A DNA stretch of 64,000 nucleotides from Synechococcus sp. MEDNS5 (GCF_014279875.1 NZ_CP047952.1:558001-622000), one strand, 5' to 3'. Shown: positions 9,310 through 18,133, numbered from the stretch's first letter. The notes: generated by a model from the sequence alone, not told the origin. Made by a program: numbers and translations.

Positions 9310-10200
9310 TTAGACATCCGCACGAGCTAGTGGGGTCAGCCTGATCTCGGGATAGCGCTCCTGAAGGGCTTCCAGGCGGGTGCGAAGGTCATGGGCAAGG
9401 GCCTGGATCGTCGGATGCTGGCGCTGTTCACGCTGCACCACCAACACCTCACCCGATGCAAAGGTCAGTTCAAAAGGCAGGGAAACCAGCGACTCGTTGC
9501 ATGCCGCCTGGCTGAGGCAATGGCCGTAGCCGATCGTCACGTCTGTAACGCTGCGGCCTTCCCAGAGTTCCTTGCGATAGCGCGTCATCCGCACTGGGCT
9601 GTTCCACAGCCCGATGGCTCTGAGCTGCTTCTCAGTGGTGGGATAGACGCCATTGGGTAAGGCGAGGCTCGGAAAGGCTTGCAGATCTTCAATGCTGAGG
9701 GATGGTCTGTTCACCAGGGGGTGATCGGCGCGCACCAGCAGCTGGAGCGGCATTGTGCAGAGCGGAAGGATGCAGAGATCGGGATCCTCGGGATCCGGTT
9801 GCTCGGGCAGCCCGCAGATCCAGGCATCACAGATCCGCTCACGGAGCAAGGTCAGATTCGGCTCAACTCCTACCAGGTTGGAAAGCCCAGCGATCCAGCC
9901 GCTGGGCTCGGGATCACAGAGCAGGGGCAGGGTCCAGTAGCTGGCTTCTAAACGCAGCGGTCGCAACCCTTGGAGGCGCGCTGCTTGGTGAACCCTGCGC
10001 TCCATCTTGAGCAGGGTCCGATCGCCTTGGATCACCCATTCCTGCTCTTCCTTTTTAAGCGTGACGCCGAAGCTGCTGGCGCATCGTTGCTGACGGCGAC
10101 TCACCGATGACTGGTCCAAATTCAGTCGGTGGGCAACCTCCCGTCCAGAACGCAGCCAGACCAGGCCGTCCATGCAGGCGAGGGTGTCGAGATCAACCAT
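9310..10200 (-). CDS. LysR-type transcriptional regulator (divergent)
   Basis: This 296-residue protein has an N-terminal helix-turn-helix (about residues 16-45, with SGREVAHRLNLDQSSVSRR). An effector-binding-like domain follows with LVRADHPLVNRPSLSIEDL and a C-terminal half typical of periplasmic-binding-like folds. The HTH is shorter and less canonical than classical LysR proteins, so the family call is moderate. The target is unknown. The gene converges on the GH13 gene and starts just 31 bases past the tRNA-Thr, both on the minus strand. Control of the nearby glycerol/GH13 cluster is possible but not shown. Confidence 0.65.
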   Translation of the reverse strand: MVDLDTLACMDGLVWLRSGREVAHRLNLDQSSVSRRQQRCASSFGVTLKKEEQEWVIQGDRTLLKMERRVHQAARLQGLRPLRLEASYWTLPLLCDPEPSGWIAGLSNLVGVEPNLTLLRERICDAWICGLPEQPDPEDPDLCILPLCTMPLQLLVRADHPLVNRPSLSIEDLQAFPSLALPNGVYPTTEKQLRAIGLWNSPVRMTRYRKELWEGRSVTDVTIGYGHCLSQAACNESLVSLPFELTFASGEVLVVQREQRQHPTIQALAHDLRTRLEALQERYPEIRLTPLARADV

Positions 10201-10231
10201 GACTGGGTGCCGCTGCCATCGGTTGGATGGA

Positions 10232-10303
<72 letters not shown>

Positions 10304-10313
10304 ATGTGGTGGA

Positions 10314-10395
10314 TGGGCCGGGTTGGATTTGAACCAACGTAGGCAGAGCCAGCGGATTTACAGTCCGCCCCCATTAACCACTCGGGCACCGACCC
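10314..10395 (-). tRNA. tRNA-Tyr(GTA)
   Basis: The 82-base minus-strand cloverleaf has a long variable arm, as expected for bacterial tRNA-Tyr. The acceptor GGGTCGG pairs with CCGGCCC (one G-U pair), the anticodon stem CGGA/TCCG encloses loop CTGTAAA with anticodon GTA, and the T arm has GGTTCAAATCC. It lies 10 bases upstream of tRNA-Thr and is probably co-transcribed. Confidence 0.95.
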
Positions 10396-10472
10396 GAACC
10401 ACACCGGATGAACTTACCAGCTCACATGACTGGGGTGGTCGATACGATCAGGGGCCAGCGTTCCTGCGGGTG

Positions 10473-10916
10473 ATGCGTCTGCTGCTGCTCAACGGCCCCA
10501 ACATCAATCTTCTGGGGCAGCGGGAACCAGGCCTTTACGGGCACCAGACGCTTTCAGACATTGAAACGCGCTTGAGGGATCGGGCCACAGCGGCTGAGGT
10601 TCAACTGGAAACGTTTCAAAGCAATTTTGAGGGTGCTCTGGTGGAACGGGTCCATCAGGCGATGGGCTCGGTGGACGGAATCCTGATCAATGCCGGTGCT
10701 TACACCCACACCTCGATCGCCCTGCGCGATGCTCTGCTGGGGGTTGCGATTCCTTTTGTGGAAGTGCATTTGAGCAATATCCATGCACGCGAGACGTTCC
10801 GTCATCACTCCTATCTCGCCGACCGTGCCTTGGGCGTGGTGTGTGGTTTCGGCGCCTTCAGCTACGACATGGCTTTTGACGGCTTGGTGAATCACCTCAT
10901 AAGGGCAAAGGCATGA
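10473..10916 (+). CDS. aroQ: 3-dehydroquinate dehydratase, type II
   Basis: This 147-residue protein has the type II signatures: [20 protein letters not shown] (catalytic Tyr in the lid loop), [42 protein letters not shown] with the catalytic His, and GFGAFSYD. It removes water from 3-dehydroquinate in the shikimate pathway. The ATG at 10473 is chosen because the conserved N-terminus begins there; the longer open frame runs into the tRNA-Tyr. Its stop overlaps the start of miaE in an ATGA, so the two genes are translationally coupled. Confidence 0.95.
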   Translation: MRLLLLNGPNINLLGQREPGLYGHQTLSDIETRLRDRATAAEVQLETFQSNFEGALVERVHQAMGSVDGILINAGAYTHTSIALRDALLGVAIPFVEVHLSNIHARETFRHHSYLADRALGVVCGFGAFSYDMAFDGLVNHLIRAKA

Positions 10917-11563
10917 GCATCGCCAGTACAACGCTGGGCCGTTCAGGCCCATCGATAGCCTCGATCCGCTGGTTGGCAGCTTCCACGAGCGACCGCTGGG
11001 TTGAGCAGGCCAACGCAAGGCCCATGGAGGTGTTGATTGACCATGCCCACTGCGAACGCAAGGCCGCGGGTTCCGCGGTTCAGTTGATGTTCCGGTATCT
11101 CTGTGAACCGGGTCTGGGCGAAGTTCTCAGCCCTTTGGCGCGGGAAGAGCTGGAGCATTTCGAGCAGGTGCTTGCGCTGCTCAAATCCAGGGGGCGCTAT
11201 TTGGAACCGCTCCGTTCTCCTGCCTACGGAGCCCTTCTCGCCAAGCAGGTTCGACGGGGAGAGCCCGAGCGCATGCTGGATTCCTTTCTGATCGCAGGCT
11301 TGATTGAAGCCCGAAGCCACGAACGCATGGCGTTGCTGGCCCAAAACAGTCCTGACCCGGGGCTTCGAGAGCTCTACGGCAGCCTTTTAAAAAGTGAAGC
11401 GCGTCACTTCGGTCTCTATTGGGTGCTGTGTGAGCAGCGCTATTCGCGTGATGTGATCATTCCCAGGCTGGAGCAGCTGGCAGCGGCAGAGGTTGATGCA
11501 CTGAGAGGAGAGTTGAGCTGTCCTGAGGACGTGCGCATGCATTCAGTTGGTGTGATCGCATAA
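10913..11563 (+). CDS. miaE: tRNA-(ms2io6A)-hydroxylase
   Basis: This 216-residue protein belongs to the MiaE family of ferritin-like diiron monooxygenases that hydroxylate the 2-methylthio-N6-isopentenyl side chain at tRNA position 37. Diiron ligand candidates are visible as paired helical motifs: [29 protein letters not shown] and [10 protein letters not shown]. The first 30 residues are poorly conserved. It overlaps aroQ by four bases. In cyanobacteria this family is common, but the exact substrate of this copy is inferred from the family. Confidence 0.87.
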   Translation: MSIASTTLGRSGPSIASIRWLAASTSDRWVEQANARPMEVLIDHAHCERKAAGSAVQLMFRYLCEPGLGEVLSPLAREELEHFEQVLALLKSRGRYLEPLRSPAYGALLAKQVRRGEPERMLDSFLIAGLIEARSHERMALLAQNSPDPGLRELYGSLLKSEARHFGLYWVLCEQRYSRDVIIPRLEQLAAAEVDALRGELSCPEDVRMHSVGVIA

Positions 11564-11594
11564 TCCCTGCAAGCTTGAACGAATTTGTTGAGAT

Positions 11595-11777
11595 TTAGAA
11601 AAATGTGCTGCCGGTGATCCAAGCCTGAAACGGCGCCCTGGCTCCTTCCAGAAGTGCCAAATAGCTCGTGCTGAAGATGCCGGCAAAGGTGATGCAAACT
11701 CCGATTGCAATCAGCAGTTCGTAGAGATTCTGGGTGCTCTCGGTTACAGGACTTGGAAGGGTGCGACGACGAGCCAT
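11595..11777 (-). CDS. Small single-pass membrane protein, unknown
   Basis: The 60-residue product has a basic N-terminus (MARRRTLPSPV), one hydrophobic span at about residues 20-43 (YELLIAIGVCITFAGIF and following) and a short polar/aromatic tail. I do not recognise it as any of the small photosystem subunits I can recall (PsbX, PsbY, PsbM, PsbZ, Psb30). The basic N-terminus favours an N-in orientation. It converges on miaE. The coding call rests on a clean ATG, a sensible membrane protein composition and the absence of a competing frame. Confidence 0.6.
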   Translation of the reverse strand: MARRRTLPSPVTESTQNLYELLIAIGVCITFAGIFSTSYLALLEGARAPFQAWITGSTFF

Positions 11778-11963
11778 GGAATCTCCTATGCCTCTTTGTT
11801 ATGAACATCATTCCTCGGCTGCGCCGTTGAAACGAGTGAATGTCAATAAGTCATTACCTTGTGAAGGCCTATGAACCAACAGCATTTCAACTTTGCGAGA
11901 GATGAAGATTGCTGTGGATTGTTGTCGTGATTGTTGAGTCTTTTTGTGCCCACTGGTCGCTTC

Positions 11964-12359
11964 ATGGTGGAGGGCTCAGCAGGCACTCTTGCTTCCAGCC
12001 CTCAAAAGGCGAGACCGCCCGCCTTGAAACGTTTCGCCACGCGAGTCCAAAAGAAGTCTGAAGAGATGCGCCAGTGGTTGAGTGGCAGTTCTAGGATTGA
12101 CCCAATTGTTGTTGGTTGCCAGGTGTCTGACCCCGTAACGGCTGTAGCCGACTCCCTGCAAGCGCTGCGCAATGGCACCACCGACGAGCAGTGGGATGGC
12201 TTGAAAGCCAACCCCTTGGTGCGCGATTTGATCAGTCGATGTGCCGACCTTGAGGCAGCCTGGCTGATCAGCGATCAACCAGCTGTTGATGGGGTTTGCA
12301 CCCGTCGAGGCAAAGTGCAGAGGTCTTCGGTGGACGCCCGTTTGCTTCTTGCCGCCTAA
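11964..12359 (+). CDS. Conserved-looking hypothetical protein
   Basis: The 131-residue product from the ATG at 11964 is not recognised. A basic N-terminal third (KARPPALKRFATRVQKKSEEMR) leads to a region rich in Asp/Leu/Ala that looks alpha-helical (DPVTAVADSLQALRNG, then NPLVRDLISRCADLEAAW). There is no signal peptide or membrane span, so it is probably cytoplasmic. An in-frame TTG eleven codons earlier is possible. A 186-base gap without other signal separates it from the divergent 60-residue membrane protein. Confidence 0.55.
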   Translation: MVEGSAGTLASSPQKARPPALKRFATRVQKKSEEMRQWLSGSSRIDPIVVGCQVSDPVTAVADSLQALRNGTTDEQWDGLKANPLVRDLISRCADLEAAWLISDQPAVDGVCTRRGKVQRSSVDARLLLAA

Positions 12360-12413
12360 GGCGGACCAAGAGAAATCAAGAAGACCCCGGGTGGCGTTGT
12401 TGCCTTGCAGCAG

Positions 12414-12436
12414 TGCTCTTCTTAGAGCAAAGATTT
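12414..12436 (+). terminator. Possible weak intrinsic terminator
   Basis: TGCTCT and AGAGCA form a 6-bp stem around loop TCTT, followed by AAGATTTT. It sits between the stop of the hypothetical gene and the convergent mtnD stop. The stem is short and the T tract is interrupted. Confidence 0.35.
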
Positions 12437-12437
12437 T

Positions 12438-12995
12438 CTATTGCATTGGCTCAGCGCTTTTGAGCGTTGGATACCGTTCAGCGATCGGATCGCCTGTGAA
12501 GTTGGCGACCCAGCCGCTTGGATTGTTGAACAAGCGGATCGCGCAGAAGTAAGGCTTTTCGCCCATGTCGAACCAGTGCCGGGTTCCAGCCGGCACGCTG
12601 ATCCAATCGTTGGTTTCGCACATCACCTGAAGCACTTCCTTGTCGATATGCAGGCAAAACAGGCCACGTCCTTCCACGAACAGGCGCACTTCGTCCTCAG
12701 CGTGAGTGTGTTCGCTTAGGAATTTCTGGCGTAAGGCTTCTCGATCTGGATGATTCGGCTGCATCCGGATGGCATCAACGGTGGGGTAATCACCGAGGGC
12801 CTGGATTCGTTGGATCTCCTCGGTATATGTCGAGAGAATTGCGTTCTGATCAGCATTATGCGCCAGCTCCGCCCTGCTCGCGCACCGATCGAAAGCAATG
12901 CCCCGCAGGTTTAGTTCCTGTTGGATGCGAGCCGGATCGTTCGTGCTGAAAACCGGCTCGCCTGCCTGCGCGGAATAGATGCTCAGCTCACTCAT
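12438..12995 (-). CDS. mtnD: Acireductone dioxygenase
   Basis: This 185-residue cupin has the metal-binding motif HTHAEDEVR (two His and a Glu) and a second-cupin His in PAGTRHWFDMG. It acts in the methionine salvage pathway, cleaving the acireductone made from methylthioribose to formate and the keto acid precursor of methionine when iron-bound. The start ATG at 12995 gives the usual N-terminus (MSELSIY). No other salvage genes are adjacent. Its start is divergent from cobI. Confidence 0.93.
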   Translation of the reverse strand: MSELSIYSAQAGEPVFSTNDPARIQQELNLRGIAFDRCASRAELAHNADQNAILSTYTEEIQRIQALGDYPTVDAIRMQPNHPDREALRQKFLSEHTHAEDEVRLFVEGRGLFCLHIDKEVLQVMCETNDWISVPAGTRHWFDMGEKPYFCAIRLFNNPSGWVANFTGDPIAERYPTLKSAEPMQ

Positions 12996-13071
12996 GGCTA
13001 GGAACCTGTCTGGGGTGCAGTCGACGCTGTTGTTTCAGCATGCTGGACCGGTTGCCGTCATTTCCCCAACG

Positions 13072-13839
13072 TTGCTCAATCATTCAGGGTCATCGTCGAC
13101 GTGCCTCACACTTGTGGGTGTAGGCCCCGGAGATCCGGAGCTGCTCACGATTGCTGCTCTGCGGGCCATGGAGCTTGCAGATGTGGTGGCTTATCCGGTA
13201 GGCCGGGAGGGAGGCACGGGGATGGCGCTCACCATTGCCGAGCGTTGGCTGAAGCCTGAACAGCAGCGGTTGCCGCTGTTGTTCCCGATGGTGGCGGAAG
13301 CGCTCCCCCGAGTTGATGCCTGGCGCCGTGCTGCCGATCAGCTGGCTCAGCTGGTCGGTGAGGGTTCCAAGGTCGTCCTTCTCTGTGAGGGCGATGTCTC
13401 CCTGTTCGCGACCGGTAGTTACGTGCAGCTGGCCCTGCGTGAACGGCATCCTGATCTCCCTTTCAGGCTTGTTCCCGGCATCCCTGCGGTGTGTGCTGCT
13501 GCAGCTGCCGCACCCGCGCTGGGCCTGGACCTTCCGCTTGCTTTTCAACAGGAAGGCTTTCTCATGCGTCCTTGTCCCGATTCCATTCGTCCACTGGAGA
13601 ACCTTCTCCAGATGGCTGAAGAGAACCAAACTGTGCTCGGCCTGATCAAAGTGGGGCAGCGCTGGCCCTGGGTCCGCACCGTTCTGCAACGGCGGAACCT
13701 TCTCGAACAGGCTGTGTTTGCCCAGCGGGTGGGTTGGCCTGACCAGTGGATTTCCCGCGCTGCCGAGGTATCAAAAGACACGAAACCCTATTTTTCTCTT
13801 CTGCTCATCCGACAGTCCTGGCCCCAGGTGTTGCCCTGA
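13072..13839 (+). CDS. cobI: Precorrin-2 C20-methyltransferase
   Basis: The protein belongs to the tetrapyrrole methylase family: LTLVGVGPGDPELLTIAALRA is the SAM-binding start, followed by VVLLCEGDVSLFATGSY (the GD-x-S/T-F region) and RLVPGIPAVCAAAA. It methylates C20 of precorrin-2 in cobalamin (pseudocobalamin) synthesis. The start is uncertain: the conserved fold begins near base 13105, and I choose the TTG at 13072 (255 residues); a GTG at 13015 and ATGs at 12994 and 12979 are also in frame but lie in poorly conserved sequence, the last two overlapping mtnD. It is directly followed by a DUF4079 gene. Confidence 0.87.
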   Translation: MLNHSGSSSTCLTLVGVGPGDPELLTIAALRAMELADVVAYPVGREGGTGMALTIAERWLKPEQQRLPLLFPMVAEALPRVDAWRRAADQLAQLVGEGSKVVLLCEGDVSLFATGSYVQLALRERHPDLPFRLVPGIPAVCAAAAAAPALGLDLPLAFQQEGFLMRPCPDSIRPLENLLQMAEENQTVLGLIKVGQRWPWVRTVLQRRNLLEQAVFAQRVGWPDQWISRAAEVSKDTKPYFSLLLIRQSWPQVLP

Positions 13840-13853
13840 ACGAATCTCTTCTT

Positions 13854-14462
13854 TTGCTGACTCCTTTGCAGTGGCTGGCGCTGGCGCATCCAGTGCTGAT
13901 CATTTTGTTCGTGTATCCCGTGATCGGTGCCACCATCCGCCTCGGCATCCTGGCCAGGGAGCGGCGGCTCCAGATCAATTCCATCGCTGCCACGGTTCCC
14001 GTTGAGCATGCGGAGCACGGCCGTTGGGCCACCGGTGGGTTGCTGGTAGCCGTATTGCTCGCGTTCACCCACGCCTTGGCTTCTGGGCAGGCGAGTGTGG
14101 CCCTTTGGGGAACGGCGGCTGTTGCTGTCGTTGTGGCTGCTGGGTCATTTGTGGTTCTGTTGCGCTCCAGGCGTCTGGTGCCAAAGCTGATCGGTGCCTG
14201 GGGCTGCTGGCTGATGCTTCTTTTGATTGCTCTGCAACCTCTCCCAGGTGCTGGCGAGGCATTCGGGGAGACCACGATCTGGCACTCCCATACCTGGGGT
14301 GGACTGCTTCTTCTGGCGCTGCTGCTGCTCACCATGGCTGTGCAGAGGGAAATTGCTGCACGGCTTTGGCTGCGCCGGATGCATGTGCTGGTGAACGTGT
14401 TGGTGGCTTTGCTCTTGGCCACGCAGGCGATCAGCGGCACCCGCGACCTTCTGTTGCGTTAG
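13854..14462 (+). CDS. DUF4079 family membrane protein (copy 1)
   Basis: This 202-residue polytopic protein has about six hydrophobic segments. Aligning it with its paralogue at 48238 places the start at the TTG at 13854, since the LTPLQWLALAHP segment matches TTVDWLGILHP there; the longer open frame overlaps cobI out of frame. Shared features are HPxL in the first segment, an RxGIxxRxRR-like loop, a W-x-SH-x-W segment, RRxHVxxN, and a C-terminal TGTRDLL-like motif. The function of the family is unknown; the conserved membrane His residues would suit heme or quinone contacts (inference). It lies 14 bases after cobI. Confidence 0.75.
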   Translation: MLTPLQWLALAHPVLIILFVYPVIGATIRLGILARERRLQINSIAATVPVEHAEHGRWATGGLLVAVLLAFTHALASGQASVALWGTAAVAVVVAAGSFVVLLRSRRLVPKLIGAWGCWLMLLLIALQPLPGAGEAFGETTIWHSHTWGGLLLLALLLLTMAVQREIAARLWLRRMHVLVNVLVALLLATQAISGTRDLLLR

Positions 14463-14471
14463 GCCCGCGCT

Positions 14472-16487
14472 TCAACCAGCACGGCTGCCCGAAGCGTTGA
14501 CTTCAGCCTGCTGCATCAGGCAGCGTTGAAAGGGGCGTCTCGATGGTGCAGTGAACAGCCTTGTGAGCAGGGCTCCAAGGGCTTTCCACTCCGGAGGGGC
14601 CATGCGATCGCGCCAGCAGTTCGGACGGCAGAACAGCCAGCGGATCAGCTGCTTGTGCTCCACGGCGTTCAAGGGGCCCCAGCAGACCGCCAATCGCTGT
14701 CCTCTCGCCATCTCCAGTTGCACCGGCAAGGGGGGCACCTCCTTGCACCAGCCAAGACTGGTGCTTGCCACCAGGGGTGTTGTTTCTTCGTGCAGTTGCA
14801 GCTCCGCTCCGCTTTCACTGATGGCCTTGAGGGTGCAGGCATAACGATGACCTCCATCGTCTTGCAGCCATGCTGAGGTTTCGATGGCCTGCCAGGGTGA
14901 CGGATCCTGAGATGGGGGGTCCCAGCAAGCGCGCAGAGCGATGACGAGGCTCAGCAAGTTGAGCACAGCCCACAGAAGGCCGAGAGGGCGACCGTCGAAT
15001 GCGGCGGAATCCAGAGCACTTTGCGGTTTGAGCAGACCGTTGAGATTGAACAGGTTGAGGGCCAGCAAGGCCAACAGGGGTAGCGAGAGTTGCAAGCTCC
15101 AGCTGCCCCGGTCGCGCCGCTGGTGTTTCGGAGTCACCCTGAACCCACCGATGCGTCCCATCAAATTGGCCAGCACGGTCACTGTGAGCGGAACGGTGAG
15201 AACCCAGCCCGTGAGTTCGCTCAAAAACGCGGTGCGCGATCCCCGGTTCAACCAGCCTACCCCCATCAGGAGCGTCGCCCAGAGCGGTAACAGCAGCCTG
15301 ACGGCATCGTCGGCGGTGATCAGGATTGGCACAGTCCCGAGCAGTCCGTAGCTCAAGGGCATGAGCATCAGCACCAGACGCGGCAGGTTGTTGACCCAGT
15401 GCACTACGCCCTCGAGATACGCCACCCTTTGCCAGGGCGTGAGGCCGGCTCCGCGCAGAGGCCCTTCCGGTAGCCGCAGGCTTTGCAATGTGCCGCTTGC
15501 CCAGCGCTGCCGCTGGCGCACGAAGTCCGCCATGGTTTCTGCGGCCAGCCCGGCGCTCAGCTTTTGTTGCAGATAAAGGAGGCTCCAGCCCTTGCGTCGG
15601 AGGTTGATTCCGGTGACGAAATCCTCTGAGATCGCCTTTTCCACAAAACCACCCACGGAGTCCAGCGCAGAGCGGCGGGCCAGGAATGCCGTGCCGGCGC
15701 AGACCACCGCTCCCCAGCCGTCACGCACCGGTTCAATCCAGCGGTAAAAGCTTTCCTCATCCGAAAGCAACCAGCGTTCCATCCCCAGATTCCGCATCAC
15801 GGGATCGGCGTTGATGAAGGTTTGGGGTGTCTGCAGAAGCCCCACCTTGGGATCCAAAAGAAAGCCGATGCTGTTCTCGAGAAACGTGGTCTGTGGGATG
15901 AAATCAGCGTCGAAGACGGCCACGAGCTCCCCTCGGCACCGGCGCAGACCATGGTTCAGATTCCCCGCTTTGGCGGAGGTGCGGACCGGTCGATGCACAT
16001 AGGTGCAGCCTTGGCGTGATGCCAGGGACTTCACCTCCCGGCGTCCGCTGTCATCCAGGACCCACACACGGGTGTGGGGGTAGGTCTGGTTGCAACAGCC
16101 GATCAGCGTTCTTTCCAGAACATTGATCGGTTCGCCGAAGGTGGGCACGAGGATGTCCACCGTTGGGGTCCAGGGGCTTTGCCGCCATTGCTCCCGCAGC
16201 TGATGCATGGCTGGACGGCGGTCGGGGAAGCGACGCCAAGCGAGCAGAAGCGGCACCATTCCGCTGAGCAGCAGCCAGGCTTCGGCGGCCAGCAGCAGAA
16301 GGCTCAGGGTTGTGCTCAGTGGGGTGCTCAGATTCAGGCTTGCGCTGACCCGCCAGAGCAGATAACGCAGGGTGAAGAAACCGATCAGAACAATCAGGCT
16401 GCGCCTGCGCCAGATCGGGCTCAATTGCTCCGGAGTTCTGCTCAGCCAGGCGGGCCAGATCAGGACGAGCAGCGGTAGCCAGCTCAT
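14472..16487 (-). CDS. Cellulose-synthase-like processive glycosyltransferase (GT2)
   Basis: This 671-residue membrane enzyme resembles BcsA. Membrane segments lie in the first 90 residues and after about residue 360. Between them is a GT2 domain with VLDDSGR, VFDADFIP, AISEDFVTG (SED in place of the usual TED) and the processive RQRQRW motif. A PilZ-like C-terminal region (about 540-620, with LKAISESGAELQL) follows, although I do not see a clear RxxxR c-di-GMP motif. It should polymerise a beta-glucan or other polysaccharide across the plasma membrane. Its ATG overlaps the stop of the dihydrouridine synthase gene by four bases. No bcsB, bcsC or bcsZ partner is adjacent. Confidence 0.85.
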   Translation of the reverse strand: MSWLPLLVLIWPAWLSRTPEQLSPIWRRRSLIVLIGFFTLRYLLWRVSASLNLSTPLSTTLSLLLLAAEAWLLLSGMVPLLLAWRRFPDRRPAMHQLREQWRQSPWTPTVDILVPTFGEPINVLERTLIGCCNQTYPHTRVWVLDDSGRREVKSLASRQGCTYVHRPVRTSAKAGNLNHGLRRCRGELVAVFDADFIPQTTFLENSIGFLLDPKVGLLQTPQTFINADPVMRNLGMERWLLSDEESFYRWIEPVRDGWGAVVCAGTAFLARRSALDSVGGFVEKAISEDFVTGINLRRKGWSLLYLQQKLSAGLAAETMADFVRQRQRWASGTLQSLRLPEGPLRGAGLTPWQRVAYLEGVVHWVNNLPRLVLMLMPLSYGLLGTVPILITADDAVRLLLPLWATLLMGVGWLNRGSRTAFLSELTGWVLTVPLTVTVLANLMGRIGGFRVTPKHQRRDRGSWSLQLSLPLLALLALNLFNLNGLLKPQSALDSAAFDGRPLGLLWAVLNLLSLVIALRACWDPPSQDPSPWQAIETSAWLQDDGGHRYACTLKAISESGAELQLHEETTPLVASTSLGWCKEVPPLPVQLEMARGQRLAVCWGPLNAVEHKQLIRWLFCRPNCWRDRMAPPEWKALGALLTRLFTAPSRRPFQRCLMQQAEVNASGSRAG

Positions 16488-17500
16488 GCCAGTTGGTCCT
16501 GCTTCCGGCGCAGCAAGCTGAGGGCTTGATCTGGAGTGGGTGCTCGCATCAGTTGCTGGCGAAATTGGGAAGCTCCACTGAATCCTGTGCAGGTCCAGCT
16601 CATGTGTTTCCTGGCGATCAGCAGACCGTGATCGCCGCGAGCGGCCACGAGCGCTTGGAGCTGGTCGGCAGCGAGCATGAGTCGTTCGCTCACTCCAGGG
16701 GTGGGGGGGACCGGCAAGCCTTTCAGCGCGGCGTCGATCTGACCGACGAGCCAGGGAGCACCCATGGTTCCCCGGCCGACCATCACACCGTCAGCGCCGG
16801 TGAGATCAAGGCACTCGCGGGCATCCTCTGGGCTGAACACATCGCCATTGGCGATCACAGGAATGCTCAGGGTGCGTTTCACTGCTGCGATTGCCTCCCA
16901 GTCGGCGCGACCGCTGAACCGTTGTTCCCGGGTGCGGCCATGCAGGGTGAGTAACTGAGCCCCGGCGGCTTCGAGCCTGCGGCACCAGGCCATGGCCGCG
17001 GCGTGGCTGTCTGCACCCTGGGGATCACTGCACCATCCAAGGCGGGTCTTCACGGTGACGGGGATGCCGACGGCGGCAACCACGGCCTCCACGATTGAGC
17101 AGGCCAGGTCGGGATCACGGATCAGGCCGCTGCCCCCGCCTTTTCGGGCGATCTTGCGCACAGGGCAGCCCATATTGATGTCGATCAGAAAAGCACCGGC
17201 AGCTTCAGCCCGCCGCGCCGCATCAGCCATCGACTCAGGCCTGTGATCAAAGAGTTGGACGGCGATTGGCCCTGCTTCCTGCTGGAGCTCCTCCACCTTT
17301 CCGCGGCCATGACCCAGTTCGAGGCTGGTGGCATTGACCATTTCGGTGAAGAGCAGCGCATCACGGCTCCAACGGCGCACCAGGGCCCGGAAAATTTTGT
17401 CGCTGACGCCGGCAAGCGGTGATTGCAGCACTCTGCTTGTGAGAACACGACAGTGGCGACGGCCGCTCAGATGCAAATCCGAATGCAGGTTCGGGGGCAT
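16484..17500 (-). CDS. tRNA-dihydrouridine synthase
   Basis: The 338-residue protein has the Dus fold: SPLAGVSDKIFR near the start, FTEMVNATSL, INMGCPVRKIARKGGGSGL with the catalytic Cys, TVKTRLGW, LHGRTREQRFSGRADW, and NGDVFSPEDA with DGVMVGRGTMG for FMN phosphate binding. It reduces uridine to dihydrouridine in tRNA D loops with FMN and NADPH. The ATG at 17500 is chosen; a TTG eleven codons upstream is possible. The gene overlaps the glycosyltransferase gene by ATGA, an unusual pairing of tRNA modification with polysaccharide synthesis. Confidence 0.93.
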   Translation of the reverse strand: MPPNLHSDLHLSGRRHCRVLTSRVLQSPLAGVSDKIFRALVRRWSRDALLFTEMVNATSLELGHGRGKVEELQQEAGPIAVQLFDHRPESMADAARRAEAAGAFLIDINMGCPVRKIARKGGGSGLIRDPDLACSIVEAVVAAVGIPVTVKTRLGWCSDPQGADSHAAAMAWCRRLEAAGAQLLTLHGRTREQRFSGRADWEAIAAVKRTLSIPVIANGDVFSPEDARECLDLTGADGVMVGRGTMGAPWLVGQIDAALKGLPVPPTPGVSERLMLAADQLQALVAARGDHGLLIARKHMSWTCTGFSGASQFRQQLMRAPTPDQALSLLRRKQDQLA

Positions 17501-17551
17501 CGGACGTGATCTAATTCGTCTCATTCTGGCCAATCCGCGCAGTCGATCGGC

Positions 17552-18133
17552 TCAGGCAACCGACTCATCCAGCCCCAGCCGTTGCCGGCTGCGACGCGCC
17601 TGGGACTCGATCGCATTTCGCAACCAAGCTTGGGTCGACCAGTCCTCCTGAGTCGCCAGTCGTTCCACTTCCTGCATGAGGTCGAGGGGCAGCTGGAGAT
17701 TCACACTCTGAATGCTGTGAGGGCTTGCTGGGCCTCCTTTAGGAATCGCGTCCAGATCGAGCACCTGAACTTTGAGCACCTGCAGTCGGCTGCCAGGACG
17801 GGGATGGCGCCGTCGCACCTGACGGATGGAGAGCCTCACCCTGCTTCCCATGCGAATGCGCTGGACGGCGCTGCGGCTCAGGGGGTGATCGCGGCGATCG
17901 GAGAACACCGGCGCGCTGCTCCCGTTTTCGGCACTGAAGCTGAAGGTGACGAGCCCCTTCTCGTTCCAGGGTGTGCTGGCGGCTTGATCTGAATCACGCG
18001 ATGCCAGCAGGCGGACATGATCGCGCTTGGCTGCTTTCATCACCTCTCTGGGCAGGCGGAAGACCAGCCTCTGAAGATGCGCGTTCCCATGAAGGGTCGT
18101 GGAGTCCTCGAGAGAGGTGTCGAACACATACAT
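17552..18133 (-). CDS. Hypothetical protein with C-terminal ribbon-helix-helix-like segment
   Basis: This 193-residue protein is not assigned to a family. The last 55 residues read as a ribbon-helix-helix pattern: a strand (SVNLQLP), a helix (LDLMQEVERLATQED), a turn with S/T, then a second helix (TQAWLRNAIESQARRSR). The first 140 residues are rich in Arg and Ser with strand-like pieces (LQRLVFRLP, VRLSIRQVRRR). An RHH element suggests DNA binding; this is inference from pattern only. The ATG at 18133 is clear and it shares a 79-base divergent region with a DUF1823 gene. Confidence 0.6.
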   Translation of the reverse strand: MYVFDTSLEDSTTLHGNAHLQRLVFRLPREVMKAAKRDHVRLLASRDSDQAASTPWNEKGLVTFSFSAENGSSAPVFSDRRDHPLSRSAVQRIRMGSRVRLSIRQVRRRHPRPGSRLQVLKVQVLDLDAIPKGGPASPHSIQSVNLQLPLDLMQEVERLATQEDWSTQAWLRNAIESQARRSRQRLGLDESVA

